A DNA stretch of 34,382 nucleotides from an uncultured Pelagibacteraceae bacterium (GTDB taxonomy: Bacteria; Pseudomonadota; Alphaproteobacteria; Pelagibacterales; Pelagibacteraceae), in NCBI GenBank assembly GCA_902564245.1, contig CACFAF010000010.1, positions 1 through 34,382 of the forward strand. The letters are read 5' to 3'. The translations under genes and the position numbers were made by a program. The notes under the pieces were generated by a model. That model worked only from the letters and a program-made list of their open reading frames with translations, made no database searches and was not told where the DNA came from. Shown here in pieces: positions 17,046 to 24,655 of this stretch (positions are counted from its first letter, which is position 1; each line of letters opens with the position of its first letter).

Positions 17046-18332
17046 ATGGCTATTAAATATTTGAAAAAATCACCAAAAACATCTTCAAGTGATGATTTAA
17101 AAACTAGAGAGATTGTTCAAAAACTTCTTAATGATTTAGAAAAATCTAGAGAAGAAGGGTGTAAAGAACTTACTAAAAAATTTGATAAATATAATGGAGA
17201 AATTATTGTTTCAAAACAAAAAATTGAAGATATTAAAAAATCTTTAGATCAAAAAACAAAAGATGATATTAAATTTTCTTATGATAGGGTTAGGAAATTT
17301 GCTGAAGCTCAATTAAAAAATTATGGACAAGATTTTGAAGTAGAATTGTCTGATGGTTTATTTGCTGGTCAAAAGTTAATTCCTGTAAAAACTGCGGGTT
17401 GTTATGTACCTGGAGGTAGATATGCTCATATAGCATCGGCAGTAATGAGTGTTACAACTGCAAAAGTTGCAGGAGTAGAAAATATTATAGCTTGTAGCCC
17501 ACCAAAAGAAAATATAGGTGCTCATCCATCTATTGTTTATACAGCTGATTTATGCGGTGCTGATGTGATATTAAATTTAGGTGGTGTTCCTGCTATTGCT
17601 GCTATGACTTACGGTATGTTTGGAAATGCACCTGCTGATATTTTAGTTGGACCAGGAAATCAATTTGTAGCAGAAGCAAAAAGAATTTTGTTTGGTAAAG
17701 TTGGTATTGATTTATTCGCCGGGCCCACTGAAATAGCTATAATTGCTGATGAAACAGCTGATCCCGAAATAGTAGCTTTTGATTTAGTTGGACAAGCAGA
17801 GCATGGCTATAATTCTCCAGCATGGTTATTTACTACAAGTAAAAAGCTTGCTGATGAAGTTATGAAAAGAGTTCCAGAACTAATCGCAGATCTTCCTGAA
17901 CTTCCAAGAACTAGCTCAGAAGCAGCATGGAGAGATTATGGAGAAGTAATTTTATGTGAAACAGATGAAGAAATGGCATCAATAAGTGATGAATATGCTC
18001 CAGAACACCTAGAGATCCAAACCAAAAAAGATAAGTGGTTCCATAGTAGATTAAAAAATTACGGATCATTATTTATTGGCGAGGAAACAACAGTAGCATA
18101 CGGAGATAAATGTTCAGGTACTAATCATATTCTACCAACAAAAGGGGCTGGAAAATATACTGGAGGATTATTTGTTGGTAAATTTATTAAAACACTAAGT
18201 TTTCAAAGAATGACTAAAGAGTCTACAAAAGAAGTTGGAGCAGCTGCAGCAAGAATTTCTAGATACGAAGGAATGGAAGCTCATGCCAGAACAGGTGATG
18301 TTAGACTAAGAAAATACGGATTTTCGAATTAA
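17046..18332 (+). CDS. hpsN: Sulfopropanediol 3-dehydrogenase-like (HisD family)
   Basis: 428 residues. All catalytic features of the histidinol dehydrogenase fold are present: zinc ligands Q250, H253 (GQAEHG), D354 (YGDKCSGTNH) and H413 (GMEAHA), and the acid/base pair E320-H321. The substrate side differs from true HisD: GCYVPGGRYAHIASA at 118-132 replaces the HisD glycine/proline loop, QAEHGYNSP is used, and the start IKYLKKSP is the HpsN form. HpsN oxidises (R)-2,3-dihydroxypropanesulfonate to (R)-sulfolactate with two NAD+. No other his genes are next to it. Together with tauABC this supports a sulfonate role. Substrate remains an inference from motifs recalled for the family. Confidence 0.82.
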   Translation: MAIKYLKKSPKTSSSDDLKTREIVQKLLNDLEKSREEGCKELTKKFDKYNGEIIVSKQKIEDIKKSLDQKTKDDIKFSYDRVRKFAEAQLKNYGQDFEVELSDGLFAGQKLIPVKTAGCYVPGGRYAHIASAVMSVTTAKVAGVENIIACSPPKENIGAHPSIVYTADLCGADVILNLGGVPAIAAMTYGMFGNAPADILVGPGNQFVAEAKRILFGKVGIDLFAGPTEIAIIADETADPEIVAFDLVGQAEHGYNSPAWLFTTSKKLADEVMKRVPELIADLPELPRTSSEAAWRDYGEVILCETDEEMASISDEYAPEHLEIQTKKDKWFHSRLKNYGSLFIGEETTVAYGDKCSGTNHILPTKGAGKYTGGLFVGKFIKTLSFQRMTKESTKEVGAAAARISRYEGMEAHARTGDVRLRKYGFSN

Positions 18333-18337
18333 ATCTT

Positions 18338-18373
18338 ACTAAGGCTACTATTTTGTAGCCTTAGTGAATTTTT
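18338..18373. terminator. Bidirectional terminator hairpin
   Basis: A perfect 11 bp inverted repeat (ACTAAGGCTAC / GTAGCCTTAGT) with a 6 nt TATTTT loop lies between the convergent hpsN-like and pseudoazurin genes. A short T5 run follows on the plus strand after GAA. It most likely ends both transcripts. Confidence 0.75.
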
Positions 18374-18378
18374 GACAA

Positions 18379-18819
18379 TTATAGAGAATTAATTAATTCT
18401 GGAGCTATTTTTTTTGATCTAGAATAGAATTTAATTTTTTTTATATCCTCTAAATTAGATTTATCATTTCCAACAACAACAAATCCAATCATCCCCATAC
18501 TTTTATGAGGTGTACACCAGTAGGCATAAATGCCCGGAATTTTAAAAGTATACTGTGTATCTTTATTAAATTTAGTTTTGAATTTTTCAACTCCTTCTGG
18601 TACGCCACCTTTTATAAATTCGACATTATGTCCTTTATCTGTTGCTTTCCAGTAAACAGTATCTCCGATATCAACTCTTACAATTTTTTTTGAGTATACC
18701 ATTGATTCTTTGCCAAGTTTATTTAACATTTCAATAGTCTCATCAGCTGCCATTGAATTAGTTGAAAACAAAAATAAAAATATTGAAACTATAAATTTAA
18801 TTAAGTTTTTGTTTAACAT
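18379..18819 (-). CDS. Pseudoazurin-like blue copper protein
   Basis: 146 residues with a signal peptide (hydrophobic 8-20, cleavage near NSMAA at 21-25). The type 1 copper ligands are all present: H64 (KGHNVEF), C102 and H105 (YWCTPHKSMGM) and M110. The C-x2-H-x4-M spacing is that of pseudoazurin. It carries electrons in the periplasm, classically to denitrification enzymes. In oxygen-dependent marine bacteria it probably serves another respiratory or oxidase partner, as no nitrite or N2O reductase is here. A good AAAGG ribosome site lies before the ATG. About 125 bp without a gene follow upstream, with no clear promoter. Confidence 0.9.
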   Translation of the reverse strand: MLNKNLIKFIVSIFLFLFSTNSMAADETIEMLNKLGKESMVYSKKIVRVDIGDTVYWKATDKGHNVEFIKGGVPEGVEKFKTKFNKDTQYTFKIPGIYAYWCTPHKSMGMIGFVVVGNDKSNLEDIKKIKFYSRSKKIAPELINSL

Positions 18820-18945
18820 ATATTTATGACCTTTCTTAAAGATCTCCGCTAATCTTTTGATTTTTAATTAATATGTATTATTTAATAACTAAAATGATTT
18901 AAACAAGATGAGATAATGCAACAAGTTGCCACATGCAAAGTATTT

Positions 18946-19560
18946 TTAAATTAAATCTAAAATTTCGATAAATACATAGCTAGATAAAACTGTCATAAAT
19001 ATAATAATAAAAAAATTTATAACTTTCCAAGTATTTGAATTAATTAGATATTTAGAAAAAAATTTAGCTAAATAACCTAAAGAAAAAAAAAATAAAAAAG
19101 ATGCGATAGAAGCACCTATTCCAAATAAATATTTATTAGGAATTAAAAAATTCTTTGAAAAGTTTCCTAAAAAAAATACTGTATCTGAATAAACATGTGG
19201 ATTTAAATAAGTAAATCCTAGAGTTTTAGCTATTATATTTTTTAGAAATAAATTATTATTATCAAAGATAATCTCAAACTTTTTATATAATGACCTTACT
19301 TTGTTATAAATAAAATGAATTAAAAATATAAAAAGTAATATATTAAAAATTAATTCAACATTTTTTGTGAAGTAAATTTTAAAATATTCAAATAAGAATA
19401 TTCCTAAAAAAATTAAAATTAAATCAGATATAGAACAAATTAAACAAACTAAAAAAACATATTGTTTTTTTAAACCTTGTTCAATTACAAAGATATTTTG
19501 AGCTCCAATAGCAAAAATCAAACTAAGTCCAGTAAAAAACCCTAGTATTAAAAATTCCAT
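18946..19560 (-). CDS. LysE/ArgO-family amino-acid exporter
   Basis: 204 residues, the usual size, with about six TM helices. FTGLSLIFAIGAQNIFVI at 9-26 and the strongly conserved GFTYLNPHVYSDTVFFLG near 114-131 are the family signatures (NPHVY-D). These proteins export basic amino acids such as lysine and arginine, driven by the proton gradient. It is monocistronic, divergent from the cupin gene across a 53 bp spacer. The middle section (about 75-110) is unusually charged with K and N for a loop. No regulator of the LysG/ArgP type is adjacent. Confidence 0.87.
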   Translation of the reverse strand: MEFLILGFFTGLSLIFAIGAQNIFVIEQGLKKQYVFLVCLICSISDLILIFLGIFLFEYFKIYFTKNVELIFNILLFIFLIHFIYNKVRSLYKKFEIIFDNNNLFLKNIIAKTLGFTYLNPHVYSDTVFFLGNFSKNFLIPNKYLFGIGASIASFLFFFSLGYLAKFFSKYLINSNTWKVINFFIIIFMTVLSSYVFIEILDLI

Positions 19561-19613
19561 TTGTTTCTTTTATAATTTCTAAATAAAATGAAAAGAATAT
19601 TTTTATAAATTTT

Positions 19614-19958
19614 ATGAATAGAAAAATTATAAATAATCCACTAAATCTTAACTTTGAACCATTTGATAACTATGGAAAACCAATAAAAGGTATGAGTTGG
19701 TACAAAATTAGTTATAAAAAAGAAAAAGGAGAAGGAAGTTATATTTTAAAAATGGAACCTGGAGCTAAAAGCATTCCACATAAACATGTAAACTACGAAG
19801 AATTTTATATGCTCGATGGTGAATTGATAGATGAAGACGGTAAGATTTTTAAAAAAGGAGATTTTATAAGTTTCGAACCCGGATCAAAACATTATTCATT
19901 TACAAAAAAAGGTTGTTTAATTTTAGTTTTTATGAGATCAAGAAATAAAACAATTTAA
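19614..19958 (+). CDS. Cupin-domain protein
   Basis: 114 residues, a single cupin barrel. Motif 1 is IPHKHVNYEEFYMLDG near 56-71, with the two histidines and glutamate that bind metal. Motif 2 is GDFISFEPGSKHYSF near 84-98, with the last histidine. This is like the ChrR-type or anti-sigma cupin fold without the N-terminal zinc domain. The function is not known: it could be a small metal enzyme (isomerase or dioxygenase type) or a binding protein. Thirteen bases separate it from the racemase-like gene, so the two are probably one unit. Confidence 0.78.
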   Translation: MNRKIINNPLNLNFEPFDNYGKPIKGMSWYKISYKKEKGEGSYILKMEPGAKSIPHKHVNYEEFYMLDGELIDEDGKIFKKGDFISFEPGSKHYSFTKKGCLILVFMRSRNKTI

Positions 19959-19971
19959 TCAAAAAAATTTT

Positions 19972-20670
19972 ATGATTGGAATATTAGGTGGGATGGGCAC
20001 TCAGGCAGGTTTAGACTTTTGTAATAAACTTGCAGTTCTAAACAGAGGTAAGACTGATCAAAAATATCCTATTTTCACTCTTTATAATAAATCAAATATT
20101 CCACCAAGACCTAAAAATCTTAAAAAATATTACAATGTTTTAAAAAGTTTAATTCATGGATGTTTAATGCTTCAAAAAAATAAATGTAAGTTTATTGTTA
20201 TACCATGTAATACTGCACATTATTGGTACGATGATTTAAAAAAAAAAGTACGAGTTCCTATCATTAGTATGCCAAAAGAAGTTTATCTTCATACAAAAAG
20301 GAGCTGTAAAAAAAATTCTAAAATAGGCTTATTGAGTACTGAAGCTACTATAAAAACTGGAGTTTATAGCAGGTATTTTAATAAAGATTTTGAATTAGTT
20401 AGTCCAGGAAAAACCCTACAAAAAAAAAGTGTTAATAAAGCAATTAAGTTTGTGAAGATGGGAAAAATTAAGGAAGCTGAAAAAGCTTTAAGATCTGCAG
20501 TTAATTATTTAATTAAATTAAAATGTAAAAAAATTATACTTGGTTGTACTGAATTACCAATTGCAATATTTGCTTATAAATCCTTTAAAAAGATTAAAGA
20601 ATCTAAAATTTTTATCGATCCAAATTTATTGTTAGCTCAAGTTTCAATGAAAAAATATAAAAAAAATTAA
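19972..20670 (+). CDS. Aspartate/glutamate racemase-family protein
   Basis: 232 residues. IGILGGMGTQAGLDF at 2-16 is the aspartate racemase start. The two catalytic cysteines are seen in VIPCNTAHYW near residue 78 and LGCTELPIA near 192. The family works without a cofactor, moving the alpha proton between the two thiols, and acts on aspartate, glutamate, hydantoins or related compounds. The pattern favours the aspartate racemase (YgeA-like) branch. It is C-terminally lysine-rich and overlaps the convergent methyltransferase by 4 bp. It shares an operon with the small cupin gene. The substrate is not certain. Confidence 0.87.
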   Translation: MIGILGGMGTQAGLDFCNKLAVLNRGKTDQKYPIFTLYNKSNIPPRPKNLKKYYNVLKSLIHGCLMLQKNKCKFIVIPCNTAHYWYDDLKKKVRVPIISMPKEVYLHTKRSCKKNSKIGLLSTEATIKTGVYSRYFNKDFELVSPGKTLQKKSVNKAIKFVKMGKIKEAEKALRSAVNYLIKLKCKKIILGCTELPIAIFAYKSFKKIKESKIFIDPNLLLAQVSMKKYKKN

Positions 20671-21320
20671 ATTTTTTTATTATAGACACAAAAAAGTTTT
20701 CGAGGAAAACTTCCTTCTTCAAATATTTCAATTTGTATATTCTTAAAACCGTTTAATAATTGATTAATCTTCTCCTCTGAAAAAAAATGAACTATAAAAC
20801 CATCATTTTCATACAAATTTTCCCCTCTATGAATTCCTTTTTTATAATCACCATCACTTGTGTTTCTAACGGTATAAAAATTGATGCCGTCTGGTTTTAA
20901 TACTCTATGAATTTCTCTATTTAAATTTACTATTTCTGAATTAGTTAAAGCCATACAATAAAGCATATGAGAATAAAACGCATCTATTGAACAATCTTCA
21001 AAAGGTAATTTATTTCTAATGTCAATAACTTTAGTAGTAACAAATTTTGATAAATTTAGTTTTTGAATTTTCTTATTGATAATCTTAATTGCATTAAAAC
21101 TATTATCTATAGCCAAAACATTAATTGAATTTTTTGCAAAAAAAACGCTATCCCTACCCAGGCCAGCACCTAAATCAACTATATTGTTAATTTTCTTTTC
21201 TTTAAAAATTTCTAAGGCTTTTTTTGCAGAATAACTTGGTTCAAGACCAAACATCTCAGGCTTATTTGAGAAATTCTCCTCCCAATGCTGAGATTGTTGA
21301 TCTAATTTTGCTTGATCCAA
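20667..21320 (-). CDS. SAM-dependent methyltransferase (class I)
   Basis: 217 residues. Motif I is NIVDLGAGLGRDSVFFAK near 45-62, with the acidic residue at the end of strand 2 in VLAIDNS. Motif IV is CSIDAFYSHMLYCMAL near 108-123, and REIHRVLKPDG is the usual post-motif helix. The overall layout is like thiopurine or TehB-type small-molecule methyltransferases. The start WEENFSNKPEMFGLEPS also suits that group, which detoxifies chalcogens or thiols. It starts 2 bp after the peroxiredoxin stop, so both are expressed together, hinting at a stress role. The acceptor is unknown. Confidence 0.82.
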   Translation of the reverse strand: MDQAKLDQQSQHWEENFSNKPEMFGLEPSYSAKKALEIFKEKKINNIVDLGAGLGRDSVFFAKNSINVLAIDNSFNAIKIINKKIQKLNLSKFVTTKVIDIRNKLPFEDCSIDAFYSHMLYCMALTNSEIVNLNREIHRVLKPDGINFYTVRNTSDGDYKKGIHRGENLYENDGFIVHFFSEEKINQLLNGFKNIQIEIFEEGSFPRKLFCVYNKKI

Positions 21321-21322
21321 TT

Positions 21323-21985
21323 TTATTTATTTGGATCTGGCACCTTACGTAAATAAGGTTTTATTGTTTCCCATCCGTCTGGATATATTTTTTTTGCTTC
21401 CTCGTTAGTAACTTTTGGAACAATAATAACGTCTTCTCCTGGCTGCCAATCTGCTGGAGTTGCAATTTTATGTTTTGCTGTACGTTGCATTGAATCTATT
21501 GTTCTTAATATTTCATTAAAATTACGTCCAGTCGTCATCGGATAAGTTAAAAATAATCCAATTCTTTTATCAGGTCTGACAATATAAACTGTTCTTACTG
21601 TCTCATTATCAACAGCAGTTCTACCCATTGATGTTGTTCCAGCATCGCCTTCCAACATGTTATAAAGCTTTGCAACCTCTAATTTTTCATCTGCTATAAT
21701 TGGATAATTTGGTTTTAGACCGCATACATCTTTGATGTCTTCTAACCATTTTACATGATCTGAAACAGGATCTACGCTTAAACCCATAACTTTAACATTT
21801 CTTTTTTCAAACTCTGGTTTCATTTTAGCTAATGCACCTAATTCTGTAGTACAGACTGGTGTAAAATCTTTTGGATGTGAAAACAATACGCCCCAACTGT
21901 CTCCTAGCCATTCATGAAAAGATAATTTTCCTTCTGAAGTATCAGCAGTAAAGTCAGGTGCTAAACTATTTATTTTTAATGTCAT
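21323..21985 (-). CDS. 1-Cys peroxiredoxin (Prx6 group)
   Basis: 220 residues, the length of Prx6 proteins with the extended C-terminal dimer region. The peroxidatic cysteine is C45 in FTPVCTTELG; there is another cysteine at 88 (KDVCGL), but no resolving cysteine in the 2-Cys position. The PGEDVIIVP tail is typical. It reduces peroxides, with thiol or glutathione as reductant. AGGGAGA just before the ATG is a clear ribosome site. It leads a two-gene unit with the methyltransferase and is divergent from the persulfide-dioxygenase-like gene. Confidence 0.92.
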   Translation of the reverse strand: MTLKINSLAPDFTADTSEGKLSFHEWLGDSWGVLFSHPKDFTPVCTTELGALAKMKPEFEKRNVKVMGLSVDPVSDHVKWLEDIKDVCGLKPNYPIIADEKLEVAKLYNMLEGDAGTTSMGRTAVDNETVRTVYIVRPDKRIGLFLTYPMTTGRNFNEILRTIDSMQRTAKHKIATPADWQPGEDVIIVPKVTNEEAKKIYPDGWETIKPYLRKVPDPNK

Positions 21986-22030
21986 TTTTTTCTCCCTAAT
22001 AAGTTTTTAATAAATAAAGTATATGCAAGA

Positions 22031-22057
22031 TTGATTTCCCTTGCAATTTTTTATAAT
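22031..22057 (+). promoter_or_regulatory. Candidate promoter for the persulfide-dioxygenase-like gene
   Basis: TTGATT (22031-22036) and TATAAT (22052-22057) are 15 bp apart, slightly short for a sigma-70 promoter. Transcription would start near 22064, so the ATG at 22056 would lie within the promoter. This supports using the ATG at 22080 for the gene. Confidence 0.35.
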
Positions 22058-22079
22058 GTTTCTAAAGAACATAAAAACT

Positions 22080-22778
22080 ATGATTTTTAATCAATTTTTT
22101 GACGATAAATCTTCAACCTACACTTACATTTTATCTAGTGGCAAAGGTAGAGAGGCATTAATCATTGATCCTGTAATAGAAAACACAAAAGAGTATTTAA
22201 CTTTATTAAATAATTTAGAACTAAAATTAGTAAAAGTAATTGATACACATATACATGCTGATCACATTTCAGCGTTAAATGAATTAAATAAACAAACTAA
22301 TTGTAAAAGAATAATGGGAGAAAAGTCTGAGTGTGAAGTAATAGATATTAAAGTTAAGGATAATGAAAAAATTAAAATAGAAAATATTGAGCTAACCTCA
22401 ATCTATACGCCCGGTCATACTCAATGTTCATATAGTTTCTTAATGAATGATAGAGTTTTTACTGGAGATACTCTATTAATTAACGGTTCAGGTAGAACAG
22501 ATTTTCAAGGCGGAAGTGCTTTGGAGCAGTATGATTCTATTTTTAATAAATTACTAAAATTACCTGAAGATACACTTGTTTATCCAGCACATGATTATAA
22601 TAAAAAAAAATTTTCTACTATTGGAAAAGAAAAAGAGAATAATCCAAGACTTCAAGTTAAATCTGCTGAAGAGTATATCGAGATTATGAATAATCTTAAT
22701 TTAGCAAACCCAAAAATGATGGATATTGCTGTCCCTGCAAATAAAAAGGGTGTTACTGCAGAGCAATTGATTACTTAA
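22080..22778 (+). CDS. Metallo-beta-lactamase-fold hydrolase, persulfide dioxygenase-like
   Basis: About 232 residues from the ATG at 22080. MIFNQFFDDKSSTYTYIL is the normal family start, and the earlier TTG/ATG codons fall in the promoter. THIHADH is the metal motif HxHxDH, PGHTQCS gives the next histidine, and FTGDTLLINGSGRTDFQGG is the ETHE1/persulfide-dioxygenase segment that differs from glyoxalase II. YPAHDYN provides the last histidine. Persulfide dioxygenases oxidise glutathione persulfide to sulfite using one iron. It sits before the cysteine-rich peptide and cysE-cysK, which fits a sulfur role. Glyoxalase-II-like activity remains an alternative. Confidence 0.85.
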   Translation: MIFNQFFDDKSSTYTYILSSGKGREALIIDPVIENTKEYLTLLNNLELKLVKVIDTHIHADHISALNELNKQTNCKRIMGEKSECEVIDIKVKDNEKIKIENIELTSIYTPGHTQCSYSFLMNDRVFTGDTLLINGSGRTDFQGGSALEQYDSIFNKLLKLPEDTLVYPAHDYNKKKFSTIGKEKENNPRLQVKSAEEYIEIMNNLNLANPKMMDIAVPANKKGVTAEQLIT

Positions 22779-22857
22779 TTTAGTTGATAATTGTTCTCAA
22801 TTTAAATGTTTAAATAAAGTATTGTTTTTTAAATAATTAGTAACTATATATAATTCT

Positions 22858-22992
22858 ATGACATGCAATAATAAATCTTGTAATTGTAAAAACTGCGATC
22901 CAAAAAAATGTAAATGCAGTTCTGATGGCAATTGTGCGTGTAATTCTTGTAAATGTTCACCTAATTCAACTAATTGTTGTTGTAACAATTAA
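22858..22992 (+). CDS. Metallothionein-like cysteine-rich small protein
   Basis: 44 residues from the ATG at 22858 to TAA at 22990-22992, in a gap left by larger genes. It has 13 cysteines (about 30%) at 3, 8, 10, 13, 18, 20, 26, 28, 31, 33 and 40-42, including CNC, CKC, CAC and CKC pairs and a final CCC. The rest is small, polar or lysine, with no aromatic residue. This is the composition and C-x-C spacing of metallothioneins, which bind Zn, Cu or Cd in thiolate clusters. It lacks the histidines typical of bacterial SmtA. It sits between the persulfide-dioxygenase-like gene and cysE, where cysteine is made. No Shine-Dalgarno is visible. I know no named family for it. Confidence 0.72.
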   Translation: MTCNNKSCNCKNCDPKKCKCSSDGNCACNSCKCSPNSTNCCCNN

Positions 22993-23020
22993 TTGAATAT
23001 TTAAAAATATTTAAATAATC

Positions 23021-23590
23021 ATGAACAGTTTTTTAGAGTCAATAATTAAAAGAGATCCCGCAGCAAAATCAAAAATAAGTTTGATTTTAACTTATCCGGG
23101 AGTTAAGGCTATTTTTTTTCATAAAATAGCTAATTTTTTTTCTCTTGCTAAATTTGATTTGATAGCAAGAGTTATTTCTCAATTTTCAAGATTCTTAACT
23201 GGTATTGAAATTCACCCTAAAGCAAAAATTGGAAAAAATTTATTTATTGATCATGGTATGGGGGTTGTGATTGGTGAAACTTCAGAAATTGGAGACAATG
23301 TTACAATTTATCATATGGTCACTCTGGGTGGTATTTCTCCTAGTATAAATTCAAACGAACAGAGAAATACTAAAAGACATCCAACTTTAAAAAATAATGT
23401 CGTTGTAGGTTCTGGTGCACAAATATTAGGACCAATAATTGTTGGAGAAAATGCTAAAATTGGAGCTAATGCTGTTGTAACAAAAAATGTTCCTGAAAAA
23501 GCAGTAATGGTTGGAATTCCTGCAAAAAATGTTGGAACAGCAACAGATGAGTTTAAACCTTATGGTATTTCTAATGGAGATAATCAATGA
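23021..23590 (+). CDS. cysE: Serine O-acetyltransferase
   Basis: 189 residues, the short (EpsC-type) form. The N-terminus is helical ([11 protein letters not shown], then [15 protein letters not shown]). A left-handed hexapeptide helix follows, with [20 protein letters not shown] and the catalytic-type histidines in FIDHG and IYHMVTLGG, then [20 protein letters not shown]. It makes O-acetylserine from serine and acetyl-CoA, the first step of cysteine synthesis. Its last bases overlap the cysK start (ATGA), so CysE and CysK are coupled and can form the cysteine synthase complex. The cysteine-rich peptide gene lies 28 bp upstream. Confidence 0.93.
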   Translation: MNSFLESIIKRDPAAKSKISLILTYPGVKAIFFHKIANFFSLAKFDLIARVISQFSRFLTGIEIHPKAKIGKNLFIDHGMGVVIGETSEIGDNVTIYHMVTLGGISPSINSNEQRNTKRHPTLKNNVVVGSGAQILGPIIVGENAKIGANAVVTKNVPEKAVMVGIPAKNVGTATDEFKPYGISNGDNQ

Positions 23591-24588
23591 AAGATACACA
23601 AAATAATTTTATAGAAGGAATTGGAAATACTCCGTTAATAAAACTTAAAGCAGCATCAGAAATAACTGGATGTAATATCTTTGGGAAAGCAGAATATCTT
23701 AATCCTGGTGGTTCAGTAAAAGATAGAGCAGCCCTTGCTTTAATTAAAGATGCACAAGAAAAAAAATTAATTTCAAAAGGTGGAATAATAGTTGAAGGAA
23801 CTGCTGGAAATACAGGAATTGGGTTATGTTTAATTGGAAACTCAATTGGTTATAAAACTATAATTGTAATGAACGATAATCAAACACAAGAAAAGAAAGA
23901 TATGCTTAAAAATATTGGAGCTGATTTAAGATTAGTGCCGCCTAAACCATACAAAGATGATGGCAATTATGTAAAAGTTGCAGGAAGATTAGCTGATGAA
24001 TTAAAAAGTTCAAATAATTACGGAGTAGTTTGGGCCAATCAATTTGATAATACCGCAAATGCGAAAGGTCATTATGAAACAACAGGTCCAGAAATATGGA
24101 AACAAACAGATGGTAAAATTGATGGTTTTGTATGTTCTTCAGGTACAGGAGGAACTATTGGAGGTGTAAGTAGTTATTTAAAAGAAAAGAACAAAGATAT
24201 TAAAATTTATTTATCAGATCCAACAGGATCTTCTCTTTATAGTTATATAACAAATGGTGAATTAAAAAGTGAAGGCGGATCAATCACAGAAGGAATTGGG
24301 TCGAGCAGAGTAACAGCAAATTTTGCTAAAGCTAAAATAGATGGGGCATTTTCAATTAGTGACAAAGAATCTTTGCCAATTCTTTATGATTTAATTCAAA
24401 ACGAGGGATTAAGTTTGGGCACTAGTTGTGGAGTTAACATAGCAGGAGCAATTAGGCTAGGAAAAGAACTTGGTCCTGGAAAAACAATTGTTACAATTCT
24501 TTGCGATAAATCAGATAAATACAACTCAAAGATGTTTAACAAATCATTTTTAAAAGAAAAAAACTTACCAATCCCTAGCTGGTTATAA
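23587..24588 (+). CDS. cysK: Cysteine synthase
   Basis: 333 residues, a fold type II PLP enzyme. The Schiff-base lysine is K45 in [23 protein letters not shown] near 69-79 is the substrate loop in the form common in alphaproteobacteria, and [10 protein letters not shown] near 180 is the PLP phosphate loop. It forms cysteine from O-acetylserine and sulfide. The ATG overlaps the cysE stop by 4 bp. The C-terminus ends with an isoleucine-free PIPSWL, unlike the classic CysK tail; interaction with CysE therefore may rely on other residues. Sulfide would have to come from outside or from reduced organic sulfur, as no sulfate-reduction gene is nearby. Confidence 0.93.
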   Translation: MKDTQNNFIEGIGNTPLIKLKAASEITGCNIFGKAEYLNPGGSVKDRAALALIKDAQEKKLISKGGIIVEGTAGNTGIGLCLIGNSIGYKTIIVMNDNQTQEKKDMLKNIGADLRLVPPKPYKDDGNYVKVAGRLADELKSSNNYGVVWANQFDNTANAKGHYETTGPEIWKQTDGKIDGFVCSSGTGGTIGGVSSYLKEKNKDIKIYLSDPTGSSLYSYITNGELKSEGGSITEGIGSSRVTANFAKAKIDGAFSISDKESLPILYDLIQNEGLSLGTSCGVNIAGAIRLGKELGPGKTIVTILCDKSDKYNSKMFNKSFLKEKNLPIPSWL

Positions 24589-24603
24589 TTACGCATACCA
24601 GCC

Positions 24604-24627
24604 ATGTAACAAAACTGTTACATTTTT
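24604..24627 (+). terminator. Intrinsic terminator after cysK
   Basis: ATGTAAC / GTTACAT form a 7 bp stem with a 6 nt loop, running straight into T5, 16 bp after the cysK stop. It is short but well placed to end the cysE-cysK transcript before the secreted-protein gene. Confidence 0.55.
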
Positions 24628-24655
24628 AGAATAATATTAATTAACGTCAAAATTT

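Noticed and set aside
17046-18332. Plain histidinol dehydrogenase (hisD) call
   Set aside because: The fold fits, but the substrate loop and N-terminus match HpsN better and no his genes are near.
22041-22079. Earlier TTG or ATG starts for the persulfide-dioxygenase-like gene
   Set aside because: They overlap a likely -10 box and add 13 or 8 residues not seen in the family; the ATG at 22080 gives the normal start.
22800-22815. ATTTAAA-TG-TTTAAAT inverted repeat before the cysteine-rich gene
   Set aside because: A/T-only palindromes of this size are common in DNA this AT-rich; no other evidence for an operator.
22797-22988. 63-codon minus-strand frame over the cysteine-rich gene
   Set aside because: It is the antisense image of repeated TGT/TGC codons (giving Leu/Gln runs) and has no own pattern or ribosome site.
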